From Certhia americana (Eukaryota; Chordata; Aves; Passeriformes; Certhiidae): a DNA stretch of 64,000 bases. A program made the translations under genes and the position numbers. The DNA is taken from positions 5,346,685-5,410,684 of the forward strand of contig JAGMWU010000028.1 of assembly GCA_018697195.1 (NCBI GenBank), in the 5' to 3' direction. Below, in pieces: positions 35,401 through 45,800 of this stretch (positions are counted from its first letter, which is position 1; each line of letters opens with the position of its first letter). The notes under the pieces are model-generated. The model searched no databases. It was not told the DNA's origin and saw only the letters and a list, made by a program, of their open reading frames with translations.

Positions 35401-38400
35401 CCTTGAAGCCCAGCACAGCAAACACAACCAGGGTGGCCAGCACAGATGTGAAGAAGTTGATGAAGGAGACAAGGGTGGCATCGAAGTGGCAGTTGTTGTC
35501 CTGCTTGTTGTAGCTGGAGAAGGCAATGACTCCCCCAAAACCCAGGCCCAAGGCAAAGAAAACCTGTGTGGCTGCTTCACGCCACACCTGGGGGTCCAGC
35601 ATCTTGTCCAGCTTGGAAGGAAGGAATGCAGAAGAAATTAGGCCTGGTGGCTCCACAAGCCATCCCAGAACTTCATTAAAAACTGGGTTTGTAGCAGCTG
35701 TGGGCTGCTTTGCTGGGGCAGTGGAAGGAAATGATCTCTAAGGCCCCTCCCAACCCAAATTATTCCATGATTTTACAAATGATTCCTGCCATGGTCAGGT
35801 TTGGCTTAACCCAGCACTCACAGGTCCTTCTCATTCACACAGAGGGGGAAACTGAGGCATGGAGAGGTCAGGACAAGGTTTGACCTGACCATGTCTCTGC
35901 TCCACCTGCCCCAGAGGCCTAACTGGGGGTTCCATCTCTCCCTGTACAGCTTCCCATCTGTGTGCCCCCAGCCCAGGGAACCACCACATGCCCAGCCATG
36001 GGTCTGCATCCTCCCCTGGCTGTCTCCTGCTTCCAGAGCACCTGGAGCATTGAAATCAAACATCCTGGCTGGGGGGTTGTTTTAACCCCTGATCTCCCCC
36101 AGCCACATTCCCCCTCTCCTGGGAGCCAGAGCTGCAGCCTGGAGCCTCCCAGCATCATTCATCAAGGGACCATAATTAATGTCTTCTAACAGCATCGCCG
36201 GCTGAGCTGATTCATCTACATCTCTGCTTAATTAATTAATTAGTTGGTTAATTAATAAGTGCATACCACCAACAGAGGTTTTGCTGCCAGCCAGTATCTC
36301 TCCATTAAATCTTTATATTTATATATTCCCTCAGGCACCTCTGTGCCCCCCACCCTGGCACCAGGGTAGCTGAGGATGGTGAGCTGGTGAGGCTCGTGGC
36401 TGTCCTGGCCACACTCTGAATTTTGGGAGCCACTCCACACCCTGGTGATTCCCACATTTGGGGCTGGTACTCTGATTTTTGGGGTGGGGGGGAAAATAAG
36501 GGGAATAATAAGAGAATAAGGGAAAATAGGGCATGACAGCAGGAGGGGAACCTGCTTGGAGACTGCTGTGCTTGAAACTCTCACCTTGGGTGTGAACATG
36601 TGCATGATCCCATCCACTGCTCCACGCAGCAGAAGCCCCCGCACCAAGAAGCAAACGAGCACCAGGTATGGGAAGAGGGAGCTGAAGTACATCACCTGGA
36701 GCAAGAGGATGAACAAACACAGCACAGCCTCAATTCCTGCCCCCTGGGCCCAGCCACACTACAGACAGCTCACAGTGGGGAGAAGGGAGCATTTCCCTCC
36801 CCTGGATGGGAGTGGCTCCCCAGGGATACACTGTGGGACCCCTTGGAGATGGATGGTCCAGGTGGCTGGACAGTGGCCAGGCAGAAAGGGACCTGGGGGC
36901 ACTGATGGACAGCAGGCTGGACAGGAGCCAGCAGTGTGCCAAGAAGGCAAATGGCTCCTGGCCTGGATCAGGGATGGTGTGGCCAGCAGGAGCACTGGTG
37001 AGGCCTCACCTCAAGTGCTGTGTCCAGTTCTAGGTCCCCCAATTTAGGAAAGATGTTGAGGTGCTGGGGGGTGTCCAGAGAAAGGCAACAAGGCTGGTGA
37101 GGGGTCAGGAACACAAGTGCTGTGAGGAGTGATTGAGGGAGCTGGGGGGGCTCAGCCTGGAGAAGAGGAGGCTCAGGGGAGATCTCATCACTCCCTACAA
37201 CTGCCTGACAGGAGGGTGGGAGGTCACCTGCCTGACAGGAGGGTGGGAGGTCACCTGCCTGACAGGAGGGTGCAGCCGGGGGATGTCAGGCTCTGCTGCC
37301 AGGGAACAGTGACAGGACAAGAGGACACAGCCTGCAGCTGCACCAGGGGAGCTTTAGGCTGGACATTAGGAAGAAGATCCTCACAGAACGAGTGAGTGGG
37401 CATTGGAAGGTGCTGCCCAGGGAGGTGGTGGAGTCACCGTCCCTGAAGCTGTTTAATAAAAGCCTGGATGTGGTACCCAGTGCCATGGTCTGGGTGACAG
37501 GGCGGTGTTGGGTCACAGGTTGGACTCCATGACCTCAAAGACCTTTTCCAACCTAACTGGCTCTGTGATGTGCTGGAGCTCAGGGGGATTCTCTGTGCTG
37601 GTGTGGCTGAGCCCTGACTGCACGTGTCAGTTGAACTAAATCTCTTCCCCACACCCTCTCTTGTTCTTATCCTGGATCCCTCCCGAGGTGACCCCAACTG
37701 TGGAGCAGGTGTGAGCATCCCAGGGGACACAGCATTCCACTGGGACCCCAGAGAAGGGCAGGAGAGTGTGGTCCAGCAGGTTCCGGCTTCCAGGACAGAG
37801 CCCAGCCAGGCTCAGGTGGCCACCAACACCCACCTTCCCTGAGGACTGGATGCCTTTGATCATGGCCAAGCCAACCAGGCTCCAGGCCACCAGCAGACAC
37901 AGGGTCATCTTCCAGTTAAGCCCCCCACTCTCAGAGATGGAGTTGGAGATGTCCAGGGTCTCCCGGTACCAGAAGTAGGTGGTGGCTGAGCTCCTCTCAC
38001 ATTCGGTCTCCACAACTGCAAGAGAGCAGAGGGAGGAGAGCATGAGGGGGGGCAGTCATCCACTGTCTGATGCACTGATCAAATGTCAAAGACACTGGAG
38101 CCAGCCAGGGAAGGGAGACCCCTCTAGAAACTGAGGGGCAGAAATTAATGGGGCTCATTCTTAGCAGAGAAAAGAAGAGACAGGACATAAAATCACTGCC
38201 AGGTGAAAATGAGATGCCAAATAGAGGGAGAGACATTTTCCTTTGCCATAAAACCTCTCACAGAGCCCCAAATTGATGCTCAGATGTTATTAAACACCAT
38301 TAGCTCCATCTGTGTCTCAGCCAGGCAGTGGAGAAGCCCCTGCCTGGCTCTCACTGCCTCCCTCCATGGACCTTGGTCAGATCCTGGCCTCAAGCACTGG

Positions 38401-41400
38401 GACGGCCTGAAAATCCCATCAGTGGATTCTCTGGATTCCCAAACTGGCAACAAATCTCATCAGTGGGGAGAGAGAGCAGTGGAGACACTCATCCAGCCCA
38501 AGGGGAAATTCTCCATATGGTCAGGGCAGCTGGGCCAGAGACCACCCCGACCTCCTGTGTCCCCATCTTCTGTTGGGGGTGGTGATGTGTCCCACCGTGT
38601 CCCACAGCCCCCCTTCCCTGGGAACTGCTCCCTCCCAGCCGAGTTCCCCCGTCCCTCACCGGCCACGGAGCCGTTCTTCACGATGGGGCACTCGCTCCAG
38701 GGCAGGGGATACTGGAAGGACTTGAAGAAGTAAAAGATGCTCCAGCCGATGATGACGTTGTAATAGAGACCAACAAAAAAACAGACCTGGGGGGGGAGAA
38801 AGGAGGAGGACAAGGCATCAACCCACAGGGCAGCGACACTGTCCCCAGGGCATCTCCCGCTGCGCAGGAAGCGGAGGGAAGGGGGTCTGCTGGGATCAGG
38901 GGTGGGCACATTCCCAAACCGGCCCTGGAGCCGTGAGTGGAGCTGGGAAAACATCTCTCGAACCTTCCCACGGGGCTCCTCGAGGTTTGCCTCATCCCGC
39001 ACACCCCGAGGTGGGGCGGAAGGGTCCCCCGGGCACACTCACCAGGCAGCTGGCGTAGCCGATGCCTCCCAGGCGGGGACAGATGTAATTCCAGACGCCG
39101 ATGCTGCCCCGGCGGATCCGCTGCCCCACTGCCAGCTCCAGGAAGAACAGGGGCAGCCCGATGATGATGAGCAGGACCAGGTATGGGACCAGGTAGGCAC
39201 CTGGAAGGGGAGAGAAAGGTCATTATAGATCTCCCTGCCCCAGTGCAGCCAAGGACAGATGGATATGGGTGGACAAGCAGGGCAGAGCTCTGCCTGACCC
39301 CTGACTCTGGTCAGGCATAGGCTCTGCCTGGTCCATTGGTTCATTTGCAAACAGCCTCAAGGTGTACCATGGGAGGCTTAGGTTGGATATTAGGAAAAAT
39401 TTCTTCATGGAAAGGATGGTCAGGCACTGGCACAGGCTGTCCAGTGGAATCCCCATCCCTGCAAGGGTTTAAAAATTGTGCAGGTGTGCCACTTTGGGGA
39501 CACGGGCTAGTGGTGGCCTTGTGCTGGGTTAATGGTTGAATTCAATGATCCAGGAAACAATGAGGTTGGGAAAGCCCTCTATGATTTTGTGATCCAGGAA
39601 TGCAGATCAGAGCTTGGCCAGAGGAGCTGCGGAGAGCAGCAAACACGCGTGTGGAAGAAAAGGTGCAGCATGCCCTGCCAGTGTGGATCGTGTGTGGGAT
39701 AGACCCCAAGGCCCCCAAAGACTCCCTGAATCCACAGGACAAAGCTCCATGTGTGAGGAGCCACCTGCATGAGCTGACCCCTGGGGACAGGGGTGCCATC
39801 CTGTTTCCCCAGGCACAGCCGGGCCCCCATCCCAACACATCCCCCTGGACATCCCACATCCCCTGCAGCAGCATCATCGTGCCATGTGCCACCCTGCACG
39901 GTCCAAGGAGTGGAAACAACTCAGATTTGGAACCCAGTGAATGTCTGTCTGATTGCTGAGGCTGGAGAGGAGTTGGTGATTCCCGAAGCAGAACCGATGA
40001 CCGTGAAGGATGCGATGACTCACGCTGCAGTGCCCGGCTGAGGAATGGCTCTAGCTCCTGCCAGGAGCTGGGGAATGGGCTCAGGAGAATGAGCCTGGCT
40101 CCTGCAGGGTAGCAGACAGTCCAAACGCAACTGAAATTCCCTCCTGGATTGGCACCTCGGTGACAGCCACCACTCCCCAGGCCCAGGCAGGACCTGCTGC
40201 TCCAAGCAGGGACTCTGCAGAGCAGATCAGCCCTGGCATGGTTGGGGATGGTGTGTTAAAAATGTGGGTAGGGAGAGAAATTGAGGAACAGCAGCCTAGG
40301 AGGGTGAAAGGAGAGGCAGAGAGCAGAGCTGGAGCTCAGGGAAAGGAAGGACCAAGAGCATCCCATCTCTGCAACACTCTCCTGGGTTTCTCAACCTACA
40401 GAGAGGTGGGAATGAGACAGATGGACAGATTCAGATGCAAATGTGTCCAGTATTGGAGATTTTCTTCCTGTGGGATGCCTGGACAGGCACGCATCAGCTC
40501 ATGCCTGTGCAGCCCCTGCTGGGTCCCAGCACTCTGAGTCCTGGGAATTTGGCTCCAGCCCACCCTGCTATGAGCACGCAGCCGTTCTCCCCCACAGACA
40601 CCTGCTAGGGGAGCAGGAGAGAGAGCAGCTGCCACCATTGCATCCTGGAGCTGCTCAGAACGAGCAGGAAGGGTCTGTCCATCCTTCCCAAACTCCTGCA
40701 TCTGCTGGCTGGCAGCAACCTCTGGCCTGCTGGGAATCCCAGCCGAGAGGATTAGATGTGGCAGGAGGAAAAGGCAGAGAACCAGTGTCTGGGAGAACCA
40801 GTGTCCCAAAGAACCATGGGACAGACAGATGATGCCACTTGGGCAAAAGAAAAAGTGCTGCAAAGCCCAGCAATCTGCTGCTCAGTTCCCAGCGCCGTGC
40901 CTCAGTTTCCCCATCCATGGAATAGTGGCAATGGCTGAGGCAGCTTGTAAAGACTTTTATTTTAAGTCCTGCTGCAGAAAGATGTCCTCTCAAAGCAAGG
41001 AGCTCCTAAAAGCAGCTGCTTGTCCCAGTCCCTGCCTGGCTCGGTGACCCTGGATCCCACCACAGGGTGGGTCAAACCCATTGTTCATCTGCTCTGCTGC
41101 AGCAGTGTCAGGGCTGTGCTGCCTCAGTTCCACAATCTGCTCTTGTGTCCAAAAACACTTTTTTTAATACAGACAGAAAGTTCAGCCCCAGATTTGAGGA
41201 ATACAGCAGAAGGAATCCCAGCCTGGGAATCCCAGCTGCACCTCCTGTCTCCCAGCTGAGGCCAAAGCTCCCCAAAACCCAGCAGAGAGCTCAGCATAAA
41301 CTGAAGATTTTTCATTGACTGCACTATTTATGGTTAATTAAGGATTGCATTGCTGTGGCCATGGGGAAACTGAGGCATGGCTGGGTTAATCCTTGTGGAG

Positions 41401-42737
41401 AAGAAGGTGCTGGTTCTCCAGCCTCTGGGCCTGAGCTGGTTCTAAATCCCATTTAACATGGAAAACTCTTGGCAATCAGAGGCCAGCTGTAATGAAGCCA
41501 GCAGGGCTGTACCAACCTCTCCCAGCCCTGAATTTGGGACGAACACACTGGGCAGAGCTGTGCTGTGCCAAAACCGAGCCGAGCTGGGGCCAGAGCAGGC
41601 CACTGGGAGGTGCTGGGATGCAGGAACCGGGCACAGCCAGCTCCATCCTGGATGGGAAGGGAAGGCAATGGGGGGTGAGCAGCCCCGGAGGGGGGGAAGT
41701 GCTGACTGCACAGGTCTCTGTTTGGCAGAATGACTCATCCTGACGGTGACACCGGAGATGTTTGAATTATTGAGAGCGCTGCAGGTTCGGCAGCTGCAGG
41801 GCTGGGGCTACAGCAAAGGATGGAGCATTGGGAACACGGAGAGCTCAGGGGGATGGGGGCACTGGGCTGGTGCTGGCATGGCTGGGAAGGGACTGGATAT
41901 GGATTAATGATGAGGAACCCACTCTCTCATGAGTGTCATGAAGGGTGGTGGGGCTCAGCACAGCTGGGAAAATCCTGGCCCCCTGGGCTGCACTTGGAAG
42001 CCCAAGGAGGAGGCGTGGAGTGGGATAAGAGAATGGGCTGGCTGGAAGGAGGATTTGGGAATGGGACAGAACCACAAAATGTGGTGTCAAGGACCCAGGG
42101 AAATGGAGGGACTCTCTCTTCCCTTTTTATCCCTAATTCCTGAATTGCCCCAACGGGAATCAGGGGCAGAAATCCTGGCTCCCAACCTGGGATTCACCGA
42201 GACTTTGGAGCAGGCAGTTGGACAGCCTTTAGGAAGGGGCCTTCCTGGAGATTTCCACATCTCAGAACAGCTTCTGGCAGCCCTTTCCCCCTTCAGAGCC
42301 CAGACAAAACACTTTAGAGCCCAAATAACCCATTTTAGAGCCCAAATTACCCCTGTCCTCTCCTGGGATCCCCATCCCAACATGCAGCGAGGCAGGATTG
42401 GGTCACACCCCCTTCTCTAAGTGCTGATCCCATCCCTGCCCCATCTCTCACCTCCTCCATTCTTCTGGCAGAGGTAGGGGAAGCGCCAGACGTTGCCCAG
42501 CCCCACGGAGTAGCCGATCTGTGCCAGGATGTACTGCAGCTTGCTGTTCCAAGCCGGCCGGTTCTCTGCATCCAGATCTTCATCTCCCTCTTTCTGCTTG
42601 TCCCAGGTCTCCCCCGTCACGTTTAGGACGCTGCGTTTGTAGTCCACAGGTTCCTGGTGGGCCAGCAGGTCGGCCACCGACTCGGTGACATGCTCACTGC
42701 TGTGCTCCCGCTGCGTCACCTTGCTGTTCTTCGGCAT
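32076..42737 (-). CDS. SLC6A17: NTT4/XT1 synaptic-vesicle neutral amino acid transporter
   Basis: SLC6 (neurotransmitter:sodium symporter) family member of synaptic vesicle membranes; the family transports neutral amino acids such as proline, glycine, leucine and alanine, and glutamine has also been proposed. Seen: eleven exons join in frame to 2,184 nt, i.e. 727 residues, the length I know for the human protein. The start [20 protein letters not shown] and the end [10 protein letters not shown] match human. TM1 and its unwound Na+/substrate site lie at about 68-90 ([19 protein letters not shown]). TM2 is about 97-117, TM3 about 143-168, TM4 about 227-244, TM5 about 252-270. Extracellular loop 2 has Cys181 and Cys196 (the family's conserved disulfide pair) and sequon N186. 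The large loop 4 has sequon N393. The C-terminal tail holds the motif RSYLGPGS. Upstream non-coding exon: see 49,841-50,200. The 3' UTR probably runs to about 28,000. No frameshift or lost splice site, so the gene appears intact. Confidence 0.97.
32828..32990 (-). CDS. SLC6A17: SLC6A17 coding exon 10
   Basis: Residues 551-605, acceptor CCTCGGCAG, donor GTGAGC. Encodes [11 protein letters not shown] and the next membrane segment, ending [11 protein letters not shown]. Confidence 0.95.
33503..33662 (-). CDS. SLC6A17: SLC6A17 coding exon 9
   Basis: Residues 498-550 plus two bases, acceptor CCCCACAG, donor GTAAGG. Encodes a transmembrane pair around [20 protein letters not shown] and [10 protein letters not shown]. 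Confidence 0.95.
33905..34097 (-). CDS. SLC6A17: SLC6A17 coding exon 8
   Basis: Residues 434-497 plus one base, acceptor CCTCAACAG, donor GTGAGG. Encodes the TM8 region ([19 protein letters not shown]), which contributes to sodium binding in this family. Confidence 0.95.
34880..35072 (-). CDS. SLC6A17: SLC6A17 coding exon 7
   Basis: Residues 369-433, acceptor CTCCCTTAG, donor GTACCT. Encodes extracellular loop 4 with HVNFSHL (sequon N393) and CLLEDELNK. Confidence 0.95.
35370..35611 (-). CDS. SLC6A17: SLC6A17 coding exon 6
   Basis: Residues 289-368 plus two bases, acceptor TTCCTTCCAAG, donor GTAAGA. Encodes TM6 and TM7 ([19 protein letters not shown], then [19 protein letters not shown]). 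Confidence 0.95.
35695..35780 (+). mobile_element. CR1 remnant
   Basis: CTCTAAGGCCCCTCCCAACCCAAATTATTCCATGATT is the CR1 3' terminus, in an SLC6A17 intron. Confidence 0.55.
36585..36695 (-). CDS. SLC6A17: SLC6A17 coding exon 5
   Basis: Residues 252-288, phase 0 at both ends. Encodes TM5 and [19 protein letters not shown]. Confidence 0.95.
36830..37580 (+). mobile_element. CR1 LINE, 3' part with internal triplication
   Basis: The longest copy in the window. It runs from the end of the reverse-transcriptase ORF region (GACAGCAGGCTGGACAGGAGCC) through GGCTCAGCCTGGAGAAGAGG to TTGGACTCCATGACCTCAAAG and a 3' end TGGCTCTGTGATG. It lies antisense in SLC6A17 intron 36696-37833 and has no intact ORF. 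Confidence 0.85.
37204..37270 (+). repeat. 27-bp tandem duplication inside CR1
   Basis: CCTGACAGGAGGGTGGGAGG starts at 37204, 37231 and 37258: two full 27-bp copies and a partial third, expanding one segment of the CR1 3' UTR. Confidence 0.9.
37834..38015 (-). CDS. SLC6A17: SLC6A17 coding exon 4
   Basis: Residues 191-251, acceptor CTCTCTTGCAG, donor GTGGGTG. Encodes the rest of loop 2 (Cys196, [16 protein letters not shown]) and TM4. Confidence 0.95.
38660..38786 (-). CDS. SLC6A17: SLC6A17 coding exon 3
   Basis: Residues 149-190 plus one base, donor GTGAGGG. Encodes most of TM3 ([17 protein letters not shown]) and the start of extracellular loop 2 with Cys181 and sequon N186. Confidence 0.95.
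39043..39200 (-). CDS. SLC6A17: SLC6A17 coding exon 2
   Basis: Residues 96-148, acceptor CCCCTTCCAG, donor GTGAGTG. Encodes TM2 ([19 protein letters not shown]) and the conserved [12 protein letters not shown] loop. Confidence 0.95.
39201..42451 (-). other. SLC6A17: SLC6A17 intron after coding exon 1
   Basis: 3.25-kb intron. It holds one CR1 fragment near its 3' end and otherwise unremarkable sequence. Confidence 0.85.
39345..39605 (+). mobile_element. CR1 fragment
   Basis: TTAGGTTGGATATTAGGAAAAATTTCTTCATGGAAAGG and a diverged 3' end ATGATTTTGTGATCC; antisense in the SLC6A17 intron. Confidence 0.75.
42452..42737 (-). CDS. SLC6A17: SLC6A17 coding exon 1
   Basis: Residues 1-95 plus one base. 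ATG at 42737-42735; donor GTGAGAG from 42451. It encodes the cytoplasmic N-terminus, TM1 and the signature [12 protein letters not shown]. An acceptor CACACAG ending at 42860 is the likely 5' edge of this exon, giving about 120 nt of leader. Confidence 0.95.
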
Positions 42738-42859
42738 CGGGATGGCTCCAGGCGGCCCCGGGGGCAGGGTGGAGTGAGGGAAACCGGCGAATTTCCCACA
42801 GGGAACAGCGCAGGGTGTGAGCTACAGCTCGGGCCTCACCTCCTCTTCATCAGCAGGAC

Positions 42860-45800
42860 CTGTGTGGGGAAGGGGTCAGCTGGGGTCAGTTGGTTTTGTC
42901 TTATCCCCAGGTGACCTGGTGGGATTGGCAGCACTGGGAGAGAAGGGTGTCCACACCCCCCATGTCTTGGGGACCTTCATCTGAACTTGGAGAGTCTCCT
43001 GCTCTAAGAATGATGGAGCAGGAGCAACGTTCTGGTTGAGTGTTATAGAATGCCAGGATGGTTTGGGTGGGAAGGCACCTTGAAGCTCAGCCAACCTCAC
43101 TCCTGCCATGGGCAGGGACACCTTCACTGCTCCAGGCCCTGTCCAACCTGGCCTTGGACACTTCCAGGGATGGGGCAGCCACAGCTGCTCTTATTCATGG
43201 AGAAAAGCCTCCTGTGTCCCAGAGAGAGGAATTTCCCTGGGCTCCAGGGGACAGTGACAGGTGATGGAGCTGGTCACATTGCTGTGACATCTCTTCTCCC
43301 CTCTAACATCTCCAGCCCAGCAGCTGAACCTCACAAGGCTGACACCAAATCCAGTCCTGGCTGAGGCTCTGTCCACCCTGTCCTGCTCCTTCCCCTCCTG
43401 ACCATCAGCACAGCCCACGCTTCACTCCATGACAGCTTGGAAGCACTCAGGGGCTATTGTCCAGACTGTCTCTGCATCCCAAGAAGTTATCAGGAGTGAC
43501 TTAAAAGCCTTGGAGCCTTACACTAAATCTCCCCAGGCAGCTTTACAACAGATAACAGCTGCAAAAACAGCCAAGGCAGAGCCATCAACCCTGGGCCCTT
43601 TGCTTTCCCAGCCTTCATCATGGGTCATGAGGAGCAATTCTGCACAGAAGCATCTCAGGAGGTGCCAAGAACCCAGCCCAGCCCTGCAGATTTCTTCCCT
43701 GCCTCAAAAATCTTGGGGGCATCATGAAAATCTGTTCCACCGGGCTGGGAATCCTCAAACTGGGAAAGTACCATGTCCCTGCGCTCCAATACTGGGAGAG
43801 CTGGGGTCAGATGGGCAGCTCCCACCCTAGACTGGACCAAGGTGCTACATCAGCTGGGGAAAAAACACAGAACTCCCACAATAAATCCCTCAGCTTGGAA
43901 AAGTGACTCTCCTGAAGAGCTACACTTCCTTCTCTCCTGTCCTCTCCATCTCTGCTCCCAGGGGACACCCAGCTGGTGGCTGGGCCATGGCAGAGCCATG
44001 GTGCTGTGCATGAGGACCTGACCCACCCCAGCTGGGCAGCAGTGCACCTTCCAGAGCCATTCCCAGCTCTTCCTTCCTTCTGGACATTTTTGACCCAATT
44101 CAGCCCACAATCCCAGCCCTTTTCTGGGCAGTGGACTCAGTCCAGGCAGCAAAGCCCATCCCCATCCCAAGCAGAGTCCCAGGAGCAAAGCACCGGGAGC
44201 AGGAACCCTCCCCTTCAGCCACCCTCACCCTGGTGTTTTCTCACCCTGACGGAAGTTCCCCCTTTGCCAGGCCCTGTTCCTGTAAGAAAAAAATCTATTT
44301 TCAACTGTCGGCTGCATCCATTGCCAGGCAACCATCTCGGCTCCACATCTTTCCTGGATCCGGCTCCTCCGGAGAAGCCGCTTGAGTTATTTTTTCAAGC
44401 CTCGGCCAGCGATGTTTAATTTCCTAACGAGGGCTCATTGACACAAACCGCTCACTGCTCAATCCCGGCAATTACCGGCACGTGGCTGCCCGGGGCTGGA
44501 GCATCCTCAGCCGGGATGGGGATGGGCACGGAGCACGGGGAAGGGCCTCATCCAGCAGCCCAGGATTTCCATCAGGATGAGGCCAGGCTCTGGGTGGATT
44601 TGTGCAGACCTGGGTGGATCACCCGGGGGTTGTTTGCTGCTCCCTGTCTGCTCAGCTGCTCCTTCAGAGTCAGGGCAACTCAGAGCAGCAGCAGGACTCG
44701 GCCTTGGGGCTAAAGTATCTCTTCAGATTAGGGAGAGAGCCAAGAAGATCCAGGATGTACTGGCCAAGCCCCCAGAGTTCAGTAGCCCACAGTGAGGGCA
44801 CTCAAACTGCTTTCCTCAGACACCCCAACCCCTTGGAGGTGCCCAGCTCCAGGGCAGGTGGTGCTGAGCCAGGCCAGCACCGTGGAGTCAGGACAGACTC
44901 CACAACATCTCTCTCCTCCCCTCAGTTTAGGTCCCCCCTGGTTGTTCTGAGGAGCTGAGAGGCACCAGGACACAGGTCCTGGAGGAGCAGGGTCCATCCA
45001 GCACCTGCAAAGCCCCAGAGGCTCTCAGGGACATGGAGGACACTCCAGACAGCAACATTCCCAGAGGATTTGGGCAATCAGCAGGACTGCTTGGCTGCTT
45101 TAATGGCACGGGGAAGGGCTCTCTAAACATTGGCATGGGGGTGAAGGACAGAGATACAAGTCCTGCCCGTGGGAGATGTGCCCAAACCAAACTCGAGGGG
45201 AAAACCATAGCAGAGATGTAACTCCTGATCCTGGAATGGCTCTGGCACAGTGTCCCCACGGCTGGTTTGGGGGGTTCCTGCTGTCTCCCAATGGCTCAGC
45301 CCCAGCCTGGCCATGGTGGTGTTGGCTGGCAGAGCCCCAGCCCTGAGGGAGCAGGGATCATTCCCAGCAGGGATTCCATGAGCACACCCAGCCTTCACCA
45401 TCCCCATCCCTGCCGGAACTGGGAGATGAGCCCAGCCAGAACCTGCACGAAGCCACCAACCCACACGGCACAGGAACACGAGCCAGGGAAAGCGAGGTCA
45501 GCAGGGCTCTTCCTATTCATTCCCCCGGCCTTTTGCATCAGCCCCAAGGTCTGCACACTCAAATGGAAAAGCACAGTCCAAATCCATCTGAGAAAGGTAT
45601 TTCCACGCATTTCTTTGGTTGAAAGGGGAATTTAATCAAAAATTCATCTGCCGAAAATAACAACCACCCTGTGAGGAAAGACAAGGCAGATCAGCTGACA
45701 ACCAGGAGCTTTCCGGGCTGGAGAGAGATAGAAAACCCTTGTCACTGACAGATGGAGATTCAGCTTGTTTACTTAGTCCCTATGACCTTAATTTTCTTAA

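Larger units (their letters stand above)
32445..39042 (-). other. SLC6A17: SLC6A17 introns within exons 2-11
   Basis: Nine short introns (242-1,138 bases), all GT/AG. The larger ones are 34098-34879, 35612-36584, 36696-37833 and 38016-38659. They hold two CR1 copies and an AT-rich (TTAA)n tract at about 36,226-36,256; no other gene is seen. Confidence 0.85.
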
